This document shows, in pieces, positions 18,997 to 32,139 of a stretch of DNA of 64,000 nt; the stretch's first letter is position 1, and each line of letters opens with the position of its first letter. The translations under genes were made by a program, and so were the position numbers. The stretch is from Chloroflexi bacterium TSY. GTDB taxonomy: Bacteria; Chloroflexota; Anaerolineae; Caldilineales; Caldilineaceae. The stretch covers positions 97,005 through 161,004 of the forward strand of contig JAHBNG010000018.1 in assembly GCA_019217005.1 (NCBI GenBank), written 5' to 3'. The notes below the pieces were generated by a model that saw nothing but the letters and a program-made list of their open reading frames with translations, was not told the origin of the DNA and made no database searches.

Positions 18997-21900
18997 TAAC
19001 AACTCGTGTGCTAACGCTCTGGCTCTCTCTCTTTGACACCGTTAGCACTTTCCGAGAAAGTTCAACTACGTGAGAGGAGGTGTCCCAGAAGATAATGGAC
19101 TGATTAAAACTACCAGACGCCAATAGAGGCTCCCTGGGATGATAAGCCAAATCAGTAATGCCAGCTTCATGAATCAGAAGTAAAGGTTCCAAAGGTGTCC
19201 ATGAATCGGTTTCCCACCGCCGCAAATTGCCCCTATCGTCCCCAGCTGCCAAGCTTAATCCGTCTGGGCTGAACGCAACGCTTAGAAACTCTGCACCATC
19301 TTCTGATGATAGTCGATGTTTAGCTTGGACTTCCTCCACATCCCAAATGTGTATTTCGTCACCGCTAGCCGACGCCAGCAACTTGCTCGATGGACGGAAG
19401 GCTACCATGTTAACCTGCGATTCATGACCATCAAGTCTCTTGACAAACGTATCATGCATAGCCAGATCTCGTAGGATGATTTGACCATCTTGACCACCAG
19501 ACGCCAAATAATTGTTATGAAAAACAATTCTGTTGACTGTATCGGAATGGCTCTTTATTACATCTACTAACTCATTCGTGGCGGTATCCCAGATGAAAAC
19601 TTCTCCCACGATACATGTTTCCGTCTTTGGAACTCTTCAACGAATGAGGCACAGCTGCTAGAGGCCAGTCGCGACCCATCCGCATTGTAAACTAAATCGT
19701 TGACCTCACCAGTGTGCGTGTTAATTAATAGAGCAGCGTCTTGACGAATGGGAACATCATCAGATAGGTCAAGCGTCCATATGATTACCCTTCCGTTGCC
19801 AGTGCCAGACGCCAATATGTTGCCTTCTGGACTAAAGGCGAGAGTGCGAATCACATCCCCTCGGATTTTAAGTGAATCTCCAACAGGCTCCCTTTGCTTT
19901 ATATCCCAAAACAGGATTTCCCCTTGCGAACATGTGCCATCGGTTAAACTCTCTTCACACCCAGATGATGCCAGGATCGAACGGGTTGGATCAGGATGAA
20001 AGGCCAAATCTTCCGTAAATCCTTGGTGAACGAGCAAAGTTGGGCTAATAGATGCCCTCTTGTTTAGATCCCAAAGAACGATTTCACCCAGTATACAGAC
20101 TGTTACTATCTCTTTCGAAAAATCGGCGCAGCTACCCGTTGCCATCAGCTGATCATCAGGACTGATAGCAGCAGAGGAAACGTATGTAGAGTTCTGTCCT
20201 TGCAACAGTGTATAAGTGATCGGCTCCGTATCAAATTGCCAGACACCAACCCGACCATTTCCATCACCGAAACCTAACAAATCCCCCTGATGTGACCAGG
20301 CGATGCTCGACACAATCGCAGGATTGAAAGAGGCCTCAGGTTTAGACTCAGTCAACAGTCTAATGGGCTGCATCCGTTGGGTAGTAGTTTCTTGAATGTT
20401 CCAAGTCAAGATTGAACCGTCGACTTTGCCGGCTGCTGCCAGCAAACCCTCACGACTTACTGCCAAGTCCAATATAGATTGGTTTTGTCCTCTTAGGTAT
20501 GTCAACAATTGTAGATCGTCTGTGAGCCGACCGAGAAGGCCCGCATTGATGGAATTTTCATTCGATGCAATCGTTTGTGAAAATACCTCACCAATACCGA
20601 GACTAAGAACCTATCCGAAAAGTGGTTGTGAGTCCAATCAGCCTCTCGAGTGGAGATGCATCATCACAGAACTTTTCGGATAAGCACTAAGCAACAGCGC
20701 CTTATCCACTTCCGTATCTCTTAGACGCAGTGCCTCCAACGCTAATCTCTTGGCAAGATTAGTTTTTGTATCTGCTTCAGCCGCAATCGCTCGCTCACGT
20801 TCATTAGCTGCCAAGGCATAAGCTGCCTCACGAGCGTCTACAGCTGTATCACGGGCAGCTTCTGATTATCCCGCGCTCTTGCAGCTTCTGCTTCTGCTGT
20901 TCGTGCCCGATCTCGTTGATCAAGAGCTTGATTGGCAAACCAGCCTGCCGCAATGGCTAGCAGAGTGGTGACGACACCGATCCCAATGGCTATACGCGCC
21001 TGTCTCCTCATGCTTTGCGCTGCCCGTGCCTGATCTTCGGCGCGCATTCGTTGCTCCTCGGCCAGTTGTTGCGCTCTTTCTAACTCACGTTGTCGGGCCT
21101 CTTCTCGTTCCTGAGTGAGCAAATTATCCTGGCGTTGCTGTTCCTCCTGGCTTGCCTCGATGAATTCCATCACCAACGAACCCAACATCTGCCAGTTGCT
21201 TTCGAGAACATTTGAGAGCAGCGTGCCGGTGAGCAAATGCTCTTTATGACGACCGGCATCCTGCCACTCCTGGGCAAGCTGGATGAGCGGCTGCTCCAGA
21301 CGCCACTTTCCGTTTGCATCCAGAATCGGTTGGATGAAGCGGTCGTGGACCAGTTCATACCAGGTGCCGCCCGCCCGCACTTCGGTGCGCAACATGAATT
21401 TTGTGCTGATAAAGTTCACCACCGAAGTAGGGAGTCGTCCTGTTTCTTGATCGCCTCGATAGACCATGCCCCGCGTGCCATCATCTGTTATCAGATCGTG
21501 TTCAAACCAATCGCGTAAGTCGATCTCCGAAACATCCGTCTCGGCGACCGTTTCGGCAATGGTTTCTTCGTAGAATCTGGCCAAGGCTTGGTCAACGTCT
21601 GCAAAATCCTGCAGATTTTCGGTTGTGATCTGCTCGCCGGGCTGAGATTGAAGGCTTTCCCACATCTGGAAGCAGACGGTCTGCAGCTGCACTGGCTCGA
21701 TGTATTCTCCAGAATAGGTTGCACTCTCTTGTTCAGCCAGCCGAATTTGGCGTAGATTGTCGACGAGTCGTTCTGCCGCTCCTGGAGCAAAGGGTCGGCC
21801 AGCCTTGGCAGCAGGATTGCGCACAGCCTCCCGTGCTGCATCATAGTTCAATCGCTGCATGTAGTAGCGGTCGCGCAATCGGCCCGGTAGATGATGCAAG

Positions 21901-22532
21901 TAAGGATCAAGGGCCGCCACAAAATCTTCGCGCATGATCAGGACGAGCCAAAGCTGATTGTCCAGATCCAAAGCCGCACCCAATTGTTGGAACAACCCTT
22001 CACGCTGATCCCAAGCGATGGGGTTGCTGGTCAAGATCTCTTCAAACTGGTCTATGATCAAGATGCGGGGTTTGATTGGCTCATCCACGGCATATTCATA
22101 GGCAGGATCATAACGAAAGCCTTCATTCGCGTCTATCAGGTTATCGAGAAAGTGGGGGAGAGAAATGCTTTCGACGTCAGCCGGGAGATTCGCATCCTGC
22201 TGCAAGCTCAGCATAAGATTCAAGACGAAAACGTTCTCTGCTTTCTGTCCAAGTTCGCTTTGCCCACCAATTCGACCCACCGGCAATACCTCAAACCCCT
22301 GGACAGTAAGACTGGGGATGAGCCTTGTGTTGAGCAGCGAGCTCTTCCCCGTGCCCGATTGAGCATAGAAGAGGACAAGGCGTTTGGATATGATCAGGGC
22401 GGTCAGTTCTCTGGCCTCCCGCTCGCGACCAAAGAAGAGATGGGCTTCGTCAGTCCGAAAGGTGCGGGGACCGACATAGGGATTGTTGATTGGATGTAGA
22501 GGTTCTTGCTCTATCTTTGCCATTGCTGCCAC
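18997..22532 (-). pseudogene. nSTAND1 ATPase - transmembrane - WD40 protein, gene 2, frameshifted and 3'-truncated
   Basis: The start at 22532 overlaps the end of the SIR2-like gene by 22 bp. Residues about 15-200 are the NTPase with Walker A AQSGTGKSS and Walker B ILIIDQFEEIL. A helical winged region and a Gln/Glu/Arg-rich coiled coil follow, then one membrane helix (about residues 515-535, preceded by MRRQAR). The frame breaks near 20852 (NQK to AARDTAVDAREAAYALAAN). MITE-C at 20608-20686 lies in the linker; removing it gives ALLLS|LGIGEVF. WD40 repeats run to about 19000, with a second frame break near 19615 (CIVGEVFIWD). The last blade is cut by ISAzo13 copy A. If the frame breaks are sequencing errors the ATPase half could still be made. 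Confidence 0.8.
20608..20686. mobile_element. MITE-C, copy 1 (79 bp)
   Basis: Ends AACCTATCCGAAAAG and CTTTTCGGATAAGCA, flanked by CTAAG at 20603-20607 and 20687-20691. Other copies: 32060-32138 and 45300-45378. Element plus duplication equals 84 bp, a multiple of three, but an in-frame stop inside it ends translation of the STAND gene. Confidence 0.85.
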
Positions 22533-23632
22533 GTCGTCCAGAGATTCTCAATAAAATCGTGGGATGTTTCCCATTCGACGGAGAAGTTTGAGGAGCCAAA
22601 GTATTGCTCCAAGTAGTCCATCACCTGTCGCGCCGAGACAATTTGCCGCTGCTTGCGCGGGTCCAGTTGAATCGCCAAGCTGAATTGACGCAGACCAAAT
22701 GGCATCGTGCCGATAATGCCTCGAAACAGAACCCGAAAGTCCCAATCGCGTAGACGGTACCCTAGCAAAATCAGCGAGGATTGGGTCAGGGCTTGACGAA
22801 GATAGAAGGGTAGAATTGGGTTGTCTTGTCCAACGTCCTGTGAAATTGACGCCAGAAAGTCCAGATAGTCATCCTCATTCAAGACAAGGGATTCAGGGTA
22901 TTTCTCCAATCCGAAAATGTGGTAAACCAAGGGTTCTCGCGGAGTCGGCACAAAATCATACTCTGTCACATGTTCCTTCTCTAGATTGATCGGTGCTTTT
23001 GACCAGAAGCAGATTTGAGTACGGGGAGACCGTCCGTCTGCCTTGATCGCACGCTCCAGAAAATCAAAATAGCTGGTTGTAATATAGATTGGCAGGTGCA
23101 GCTTGGCAAGACGCTGGATCGGGTCCGTCCATCCAGAGACTGCGCGAGGATAGCCCAGTTCGATCACAATATCAGAGAAGCTAAGGGCGTTGATGTCGGC
23201 CTGCAGATCGGCAATGATCTCAGATCCATTCAATTGGGGGTCATCCTTTGCTAAATCGAGCAAGAACTCCTTTAAAAAGTGGAGATAGCGTGTTTTGGCA
23301 TGGCGATTATCTTGGCTGTTGACAACCCGATCATAGAGGGCAACGCGCGGCATCCAATGCTGTTCAGCCAGTGGGAACTCAACGATCTTGGCCCAGGTAT
23401 CGGCTAACTGTTCCTCGATGCTCCAATCAAACGGGAGCTCTTCTCCGCGACTGATGCCAAGAATCTGAGCGCCGTCAATATCAAAGATGGGATCGATGAA
23501 GACAGCGTTGCTGATGATTGGAATCACTTCTCCTGCTGCAATACGACGACAAAGCTCCGGCCAGAAACCGGCCCGTTCAGCCTGCTGTGCCTGTTTGCGC
23601 TTGCGTTTGGCAAATTCTTCGGCGCGACTCAT
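22511..23632 (-). CDS. SIR2-like (SIR2_2 type) protein
   Basis: 373 residues. The N-terminal part has GFWPELCRRIAAGEVIPII, where SIR2_2 proteins normally have the nucleotide-binding loop. A central LPIYITTSYFDFLERAI matches the family TTNYDxxLE motif with Ser in place of Asn. VYHIFG retains the catalytic-type histidine, and ESLVLNEDDYLDFL followed by SLILLGYRLRDWDFRVLF is the classic C-terminal signature. SIR2 domains in conflict systems (Thoeris, DSR, SIR2-STAND) consume NAD+ and abort infection. Here the protein is separate from, but overlaps, the downstream STAND gene, and follows the EAD1-FGE gene after 8 bp. Whether it is catalytically active is uncertain because of the altered Asn. Confidence 0.8.
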   Translation of the reverse strand: MSRAEEFAKRKRKQAQQAERAGFWPELCRRIAAGEVIPIISNAVFIDPIFDIDGAQILGISRGEELPFDWSIEEQLADTWAKIVEFPLAEQHWMPRVALYDRVVNSQDNRHAKTRYLHFLKEFLLDLAKDDPQLNGSEIIADLQADINALSFSDIVIELGYPRAVSGWTDPIQRLAKLHLPIYITTSYFDFLERAIKADGRSPRTQICFWSKAPINLEKEHVTEYDFVPTPREPLVYHIFGLEKYPESLVLNEDDYLDFLASISQDVGQDNPILPFYLRQALTQSSLILLGYRLRDWDFRVLFRGIIGTMPFGLRQFSLAIQLDPRKQRQIVSARQVMDYLEQYFGSSNFSVEWETSHDFIENLWTTWQQWQR

Positions 23633-23640
23633 TGCATTTC

Positions 23641-26714
<3,074 letters not shown>

Positions 26715-27137
26715 ATGATGGAATCAAATCAACACACTCAAGATCAAGTAATCAAAAAGCGAGACGATGGAATTACACTGATTGCTACTGGTCATTTTGC
26801 ATTAGGTGGTTTGTTTGTCCTGTTGACAGGACTCTTGGCAATCCCAACGATCGTGACTGGCATTGTCGGCCTCTTTGAGGCGCCAGAGGCTTTTATCGCA
26901 ACATCGATCCTGGGATTTATCGCAACGATTATGATGCTTCTCAGCTTGCTCTATTTGATCGTTGGTTATGGATTATGGATGATGCGAAACTGGGCACGAG
27001 TTGCGGCAATTGCCTTGAGTATATTGGGGATTATCCTAAGTGTTGCAAGTGTTGTAATGATTCCAATCGGTGGAATCATTAGTGGATTCGTCCTCTGGCA
27101 TTTGCTGAAAAAAGATATTGCATCACAGTTTGCATAG
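26715..27137 (+). CDS. Small four-helix integral membrane protein
   Basis: 140 residues with four hydrophobic segments (about 22-50, 60-80, 82-100 and 105-130) separated by short loops. An Arg-rich turn (MRNWARVAAI) lies before the last helix. No catalytic or transport motif is visible. The layout resembles small DUF2127- or DUF4064-type membrane proteins of unknown role, but I cannot assign it. The start at 26715 gives MMESNQHTQD; a near-perfect alternative is the next ATG, three bases on. The R78 repeat follows its stop and may end the transcript. Confidence 0.7.
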   Translation: MMESNQHTQDQVIKKRDDGITLIATGHFALGGLFVLLTGLLAIPTIVTGIVGLFEAPEAFIATSILGFIATIMMLLSLLYLIVGYGLWMMRNWARVAAIALSILGIILSVASVVMIPIGGIISGFVLWHLLKKDIASQFA

Positions 27138-27159
27138 GGACTCTCTATCATAATCAAGG

Positions 27160-27238
27160 GAGTGTGTCTCAAAGTGTGTAAACGCAGCCGATTCTCTGAC
27201 TGAGCGGTGTCCATTTACACATTTTGTGGTATACACTT
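27160..27238. repeat. R78 palindromic repeat, full copy
   Basis: Starts GAGTGTGTCTCAAAGTGTGT and ends with the imperfect complement around ACACATTTTGTGGTATACACT. The middle carries the shared CTGACTGAGC motif. It lies 23 bp downstream of the membrane protein gene. Confidence 0.8.
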
Positions 27239-27572
27239 AAATCAGAGTCTGCTGGTCAGGTTTGCGTTGATCACACCCCCTTTTCATTGGCGAATCGCTA
27301 TTACAACTGCCTCCACATCTAACCTCAAACAAAAGTATATCCAAAGCAGCTTACTGTTAGCGAATTAAAAGTGATTATGGTAAACTTGTTGCCATAATTT
27401 ATCCTTGCTGGCAAACACTGTTGTACTTTGTTACAACAGCGCATTTTCACCAAAATGAAAATATTATATATGGCCGCGTTTGGTGTAGATAGAGAACGAT
27501 TGAACGAGCTTACCGAAGCAGAGCGTTCTCATCTATTGGCGCGTACATGATCAATAAAGGGGGAAATTACTC

Positions 27573-28631
27573 ATGCAAAAACGCGTTTTTCTGTATCTAG
27601 TTCTGATAATTGTGTTTTTCTTCGCTTTTGGACCAAATGTTTTGGCGCAATTTTCACCGGACGTTTTCGTGATTGATCAGCCAGTGATTGATGGGACGGT
27701 GACAGTGAGTCGTGCCGTCATCAATGAACCTGGTTGGATTGTCATCCATGCTGATGAGAATGATGCTCCAGGACCTGTCATCGGATTTTCGCCTCTCATT
27801 GCCGGGATCAACGCCGATGTCCTTGTCGAGGTCGATCTTGATGGTGTAACCGATACTCTCTACGCCATGCTGCATGTCGATCAAGGCGAAGTTGGCACCT
27901 ATGAGTTCCCAGGTACAGATGGCCCTGTCGTGGTCAACGATGCTGTTGTTACTCCGCCATTTATGGTGACTGGCTTTGAAATAAGCCCATTGGATATTGT
28001 TGATACCGCAGCTGCAGATGGTTCTTTCGAAACTTTGATTGCCGCCGTCACAGCAGCTGATTTAGTCGATACTCTCAAGGGTGAGGGACCATTTACGGTT
28101 TTTGCACCAACGGATGATGCGTTTGCAGCGTTGCCAGAAGGGACCATCGATGCATTGTTGGCGGATACGGAGACGCTTGCCAATATTTTACTCTATCATG
28201 TCGTTCCAGGCGTTTTGTTCTCTTCTGATTTGGGGGATGGCATGGAGGAAGATGCAGTCACGGTTAATGATGCGAATGTGGTGATTGCTGATATCGAAGC
28301 AGCGAATGGCATTATCCACGTAATCGATCAAGTTATTTTGCCCCCCAGGGACGATGAGTCCGAAGATGTAGAGGAAGTAGGTGGAGAAGATGAAGAATCC
28401 GAGGTTGGTGATGGAGAGACGGAAGAACCTTCGGATGATGGGGTGAGTGATGAAAATGGGACAGACGAAGAGACGGATGGTGAGGAGATGGATGGTGGGG
28501 ACAATCCCCCAGAAACCTTGCCAGAAACAGGCTTGAGTTTCGGTTCAAATGCCACAACATTTTCCACAATCGGGATTGTATTCTTGGTTTTAGTAAGTGT
28601 GGCTTATATTGATCGGCGACGGAACGTATAA
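27573..28631 (+). CDS. Surface fasciclin-domain protein with LPETG sorting signal
   Basis: 352 residues: a signal peptide (residues 1-25, cleavage after VLAQ), then a beta-rich domain at about 27-130 of the DUF7282 type found in exported proteins of Chloroflexota and haloarchaea (inference). A fasciclin domain spans about 135-255 ([37 protein letters not shown]). A Glu/Asp-rich spacer and LPETG at 316-320 follow, then a membrane helix and an RRR tail. The last three features form a classical cell-wall sorting signal cleaved by sortase. Fasciclin domains mediate adhesion. A strong GGGGGAAA ribosome-binding site precedes the ATG. No sortase gene is in the window. Confidence 0.85.
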   Translation: MQKRVFLYLVLIIVFFFAFGPNVLAQFSPDVFVIDQPVIDGTVTVSRAVINEPGWIVIHADENDAPGPVIGFSPLIAGINADVLVEVDLDGVTDTLYAMLHVDQGEVGTYEFPGTDGPVVVNDAVVTPPFMVTGFEISPLDIVDTAAADGSFETLIAAVTAADLVDTLKGEGPFTVFAPTDDAFAALPEGTIDALLADTETLANILLYHVVPGVLFSSDLGDGMEEDAVTVNDANVVIADIEAANGIIHVIDQVILPPRDDESEDVEEVGGEDEESEVGDGETEEPSDDGVSDENGTDEETDGEEMDGGDNPPETLPETGLSFGSNATTFSTIGIVFLVLVSVAYIDRRRNV

Positions 28632-28656
28632 CCTAAACTGAGCTCGGAATGGTTCG

Positions 28657-28764
28657 GAGTTAGGTTGACAAAGTCGTGGAGATCGCCTTCTCTAATGCGG
28701 CGGGTTGGATGAAAAACGGTGCTAGAGAACGCCTACTCCACGGGTACAGATGTCAACCTAACTC
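28657..28764. repeat. 108-bp element with perfect 14-bp terminal inverted repeats
   Basis: GAGTTAGGTTGACA at 28657-28670 and its exact reverse complement at 28751-28764. The inner part also has partial complementarity (CGTGGAGATCG / CGCCTACTCCACG). It sits immediately before a gene fragment that lacks its 5' end, as if the element or its insertion removed it. No second copy was found in the window. Confidence 0.65.
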
Positions 28765-28777
28765 GACAGGTAATCTA

Positions 28778-29504
28778 CCTTGGACTACCCCAATGCCGAG
28801 GTCAGAGAATCCATGCTTTCTTACATGATTGCCGACTTGCGCAACGACCAGACGCCCTTCACCAAGCCAATGGTGATACAGCTCTACGAGGCGTTCAGAG
28901 CCAACGACGTGGAGCGAGTCATCGAGCTTGTCAAAAGCATCTTCAAGAATATCCCCTCTCAAATTTTTCTTAATAAAGCCGAAGCCTACTATCACAGCCT
29001 CACTATCTCGTCTTTTTCTACCTGGTCAATACATCGAGTGTGAAGTCAACACCAACGATGGTCGTTTAGATTGTGTGGTACAAAGCCCCACTCATATCTA
29101 CATCCTCGAATTCAAGCTGAACCAGACTCAGTAGATCCAAATTTGGCGTTTTTGGCGATTTTCAGTCGAGATTGCAGGGATTTTGGAGTCATTTATTCAG
29201 ATTTCGGTTACAGAAAACAACCTATTTCATATCTGAAAATCGCCCAAATCTAACGCAAAAACTAGATATCGACCGGCAAATTTGTATTTATGTCAACTGT
29301 TTAGCCAGAATTCTCTCTCAAAACCTGAAATTTGGATCTACTGAGACTGCAGAGATTGCCCTACAACAGATTAAAGATAAGGGCTACGCCGACAAGCACA
29401 CCCCTGATCCCCGCCCCAAGGTGCTGCTGGGTATTAACTTCAATAGCCAGCAAAAGACGGTAGATGATTGGCAGACGGAGCCGATAGGTTCTATCAGGAA
29501 CGGA
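28778..29504 (+). pseudogene. PD-(D/E)XK nuclease-domain protein (AAA-ATPase-like family), fragment interrupted by MITE-A
   Basis: The surviving part begins LDYPNAEVRESMLSYMIADL and continues to KAEAYYHSL, the typical stretch between the ATPase and nuclease parts of DUF1703-like proteins. The frame changes near 29000. Then YIECEVNTNDGRLDCVVQ and YILEFKLNQT give the D...ExK nuclease core. MITE-A lies directly after QT; removing it yields QT|AEIALQQIKDKGYADK, the normal continuation, up to a stop at 29504. The ATPase half is missing at the 5' side. It is dead by truncation, frameshift and insertion. Confidence 0.8.
29129..29343. mobile_element. MITE-A, copy 3 (215 bp, reverse orientation)
   Basis: Same ends as the other copies, inverted in the middle. 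AGACT is present at 29124-29128 and 29344-29348. Removing 220 bp restores the nuclease reading frame, which proves that AGACT is a true target duplication here. Confidence 0.92.
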
Positions 29505-29728
29505 TAAAATCTAGTCAAATCGTAGTCAAATACTTTTCGATTTCGTACATCGGTCACCTGTCCCTAATTTTTTGGTCAGATGTCCTATAAGGAGGTAGCG
29601 CATCTGGGCTATTGCGAAGTGCTTCATTGTCAATCACTGCCCTGTGCTGAGTTGAGGAGAATAGTTCTGTGGAGGTGCGAGGTTTGTTTCGGTTATACCT
29701 ATTTTTTCGTCGACATGTTTCGAAAAAG

Positions 29729-29763
29729 AAAAGAAGCCAGCGACCTGATAGCTGGCTTCTTTT
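29729..29763. terminator. Bidirectional hairpin terminator
   Basis: AAAAGAAGCCAGC and GCTGGCTTCTTTT form a perfect 13-bp stem with a 9-base loop; A and T runs on the two sides allow termination on either strand. It lies downstream of the tRNA cluster (minus strand). The 29505-29728 stretch holds no gene. Confidence 0.8.
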
Positions 29764-29882
29764 GACCATACACATCAACTGGCGAATGGACCTACACAAA
29801 AACTTGCACATTAACAATTGAATAGGTCGTCACTACGTTTTGTCTATCCAATTCATAGAGGGGCCCAATCTGTCTACAAAGG

Positions 29883-29956
29883 CACGCCCGACAGGATTCG
29901 AACCTGTGACCTCTTGGACCGCAACCAAGTGCTCTAATCCACTGAGCTACGGGCGT
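29883..29956 (-). tRNA. tRNA-Arg, anticodon GCG
   Basis: Complete cloverleaf: acceptor ACGCCCG/CGGGCGT, D arm GCTC...GAGC, anticodon stem CTTGG/CCAAG with loop TTGCGGT, T arm ACAGG TTCGAAT CCTGT. The anticodon read from the loop is GCG (codon CGC), not the ACG usual for bacterial CGN decoding. The 3' CCA is not encoded. Confidence 0.93.
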
Positions 29957-29987
29957 ATGTTAAGATGAGTACGACAAATGCATGTCA

Positions 29988-30080
<93 letters not shown>

Positions 30081-30109
30081 AAAATCAATAGCGATTCTAT
30101 TCGTTGGAG

Positions 30110-30201
<92 letters not shown>

Positions 30202-30297
30202 ACAAAAGCATGGCCCACACTTTTATATTACTGATTGTAGTATACATCTGGACCACGTACATGTCAAATAGGTAGGCATCTTTTTATACTCCCTATC

Positions 30298-31914
30298 TTA
30301 TCCACGTCGTGACCAAGCCATCCACCAGTTGAAGATACGTTCTATCATCGGCGTTAGGCGGGTTCGGTTATATGTATCTGCCACTTTCTTGATCGCTTCG
30401 GCCTGCGTTGGGTAGGGATGAATGACATTGGCGAGCGTCTTTAGCCCTACTCCACCTACAATGGCGGTTGTGAGTTCGCTGATCATTTCACCAGCATGGT
30501 TTGCGACAATGGTTGCTCCAACGATCTTGTCACTTCCCTTCTTAATATGTATCTTAACAAATCCCTCATCATCGCCATCGGCACGTCCTCGATCTGTTTC
30601 ACCAATCGGTTGGATGATAGTTTCAATTTCGAATCCCGCATCTTCCGCGTCGTGGTCATATAAACCAACATGAGCTACTTCTGGATCCGTATAGGTTGTC
30701 CACGGAACAACGAGATCGCTTACCTTCTTTTTTGGACCAGGGAAGAGAGCATTTTGCAGCACAATGCGGGCTGTTGCATCGGCAGTATGAGTAAACTGGA
30801 ATTTATGGGCGATATCGCCTGCAGCATAGATGTTTGGATTGGTCGTTTGCATGGTATCAGACACGGTAACACCCTTTTGGTGATACTCAACATTTGCGGC
30901 TTCTAAATTTAAATTTTCAAGATTGGGAACGCGTCCTGCTGCAACAAGAATCTCATCGACGCGTAGTTCTCTTTCTTCGCTGTCTAGCTCAAATTCAATT
31001 ACTTTCTCATTGCCATCAGCTCGAATCAGTGTGGTCCGTGCTCCTAATGCGAGAGCAATTCCTTCGCGTTCAAACACGTCTCTAATCACATCTGCTGCAT
31101 CGGAATCTTCGCGGCCAAGTAGACGAGGAACAATATCAAAGACAGTAATCTCTGAGCCAAAGCGTCGGAAACTTTGTGCTAGCTCAGCACCAATGGGACC
31201 AGCACCAATCACGGCCAAACGCTCTGGACGCTCGGTGAGTGTCCGAAAAATAGTCTCGTTGGTCAAATAACCGACATCAGCAAGCCCCGGAATCGGCAGA
31301 TGCATTGGACGTGTACCGGTCGAGATAAGAGCTTTCTTAAAATTCAACGGAATGACATCAGCACCATTGACAACTTCGATTGTATTTGCGTCTGAGAAAC
31401 GCCCAGCCCCTTTGAACATATCAATTCCTAGACTCTGAATCCGTTGAAATGAATCATGGTGACTGATTTCAGACCGAATCCGTCGCATTCGTTCCATCAC
31501 TTTGCCAAAATCAACGGTGGTTCCGTCGGGAACGTTCACGCCCATTTCTGCTGCCCGATAGATTTCTCCAATGACCTTTGCTGAACGAATCAGCGTTTTG
31601 GAGGGAACACAACCTACGTTTAGACAGTCGCCTCCCATAAGATCGCGTTCGATCAACGCTACTTTGGCCCCTAGCCCCGCCGCTCCAACAGCTGCAACCA
31701 TCCCTGCAGAACCAGCACCAATGACGACCAGATTATATACGGGTGCTGGAACGGGATTTGTCCACTTAGGTGGTCGAGCATGAGCAACCAATGTTGCATT
31801 GTATTGATCTTGTGGCCACAGATCCGACATTTCATGTAGATCTGAATGACTCATCCCGTTTGTATTCTCTGTTACCGCTTCCGTTTTTGTTTGAATCTTC
31901 GTGACCGCTTCCAT
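30298..31914 (-). CDS. Flavoprotein disulfide reductase (mercuric reductase / lipoamide dehydrogenase-like)
   Basis: 538 residues, class I pyridine nucleotide-disulfide oxidoreductase. The FAD site is VVIGAGSAGMVAAVGAAGLG (about 63-82), the redox disulfide GGDCLNVGCVPSK (about 93-105), the NAD(P) site VIGAGPIGAELAQSFRRFGS (about 235-254), and the second FAD contact NIYAAGDIAHKF. The C-terminal dimer domain has HPYPTQAEA, which supplies the catalytic His. The N-terminal 55 residues are an extra extension, and the metal-binding Cys pair of true MerA is absent from the C-terminus (it ends WWMAWSRRG). Genes of this type often sit beside TVP38-family membrane proteins, as here. Substrate unknown. 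Confidence 0.88.
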   Translation of the reverse strand: MEAVTKIQTKTEAVTENTNGMSHSDLHEMSDLWPQDQYNATLVAHARPPKWTNPVPAPVYNLVVIGAGSAGMVAAVGAAGLGAKVALIERDLMGGDCLNVGCVPSKTLIRSAKVIGEIYRAAEMGVNVPDGTTVDFGKVMERMRRIRSEISHHDSFQRIQSLGIDMFKGAGRFSDANTIEVVNGADVIPLNFKKALISTGTRPMHLPIPGLADVGYLTNETIFRTLTERPERLAVIGAGPIGAELAQSFRRFGSEITVFDIVPRLLGREDSDAADVIRDVFEREGIALALGARTTLIRADGNEKVIEFELDSEERELRVDEILVAAGRVPNLENLNLEAANVEYHQKGVTVSDTMQTTNPNIYAAGDIAHKFQFTHTADATARIVLQNALFPGPKKKVSDLVVPWTTYTDPEVAHVGLYDHDAEDAGFEIETIIQPIGETDRGRADGDDEGFVKIHIKKGSDKIVGATIVANHAGEMISELTTAIVGGVGLKTLANVIHPYPTQAEAIKKVADTYNRTRLTPMIERIFNWWMAWSRRG

Positions 31915-31972
31915 TTTATCCTCTCATTTTCTGTTTTTACATCTCGGTTGTGATGAAGATATGATTTTTCGA

Positions 31973-32053
31973 TTACGCTGCGGTTGTGATGAAAAGATGG
32001 TTTTCCTATCGTTCTACCAGATAAAGCAAAACCATCTTTTCATACAGAACTTA
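31973..32053. repeat. Repeat family R80, copy 1
   Basis: Inverted arms GATGAAAAGATGGTTTT and AAAACCATCTTTTCAT enclose a loop with CTACCAGATAAAGC. A clear second copy lies at 43672-43756. A partial duplicate of its left arm (CGGTTGTGATGAAGATATG) is at 31945-31963. It lies upstream of the reductase gene. Confidence 0.7.
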
Positions 32054-32059
32054 GCTTAG

Positions 32060-32138
32060 TGCTTATCCGAAAAGTTCTGTGACGATGCATTTTCGTTCGA
32101 GAAGCTGGTCCGACTCACAACCACTTTTCGGATAGGTT
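32060..32138. mobile_element. MITE-C, copy 2 (79 bp)
   Basis: Ends as in copy 1 (reverse orientation), flanked by CTTAG at 32055-32059 and 32139-32143. The right duplication overlaps the stop codon of the TVP38 gene, which stays intact. Confidence 0.88.
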
Positions 32139-32139
32139 C

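Noticed and set aside
30298..31914. True mercuric reductase (merA)
   Set aside because: The C-terminal cysteine pair and any merR/merT neighbour are missing, so only the family is assigned.
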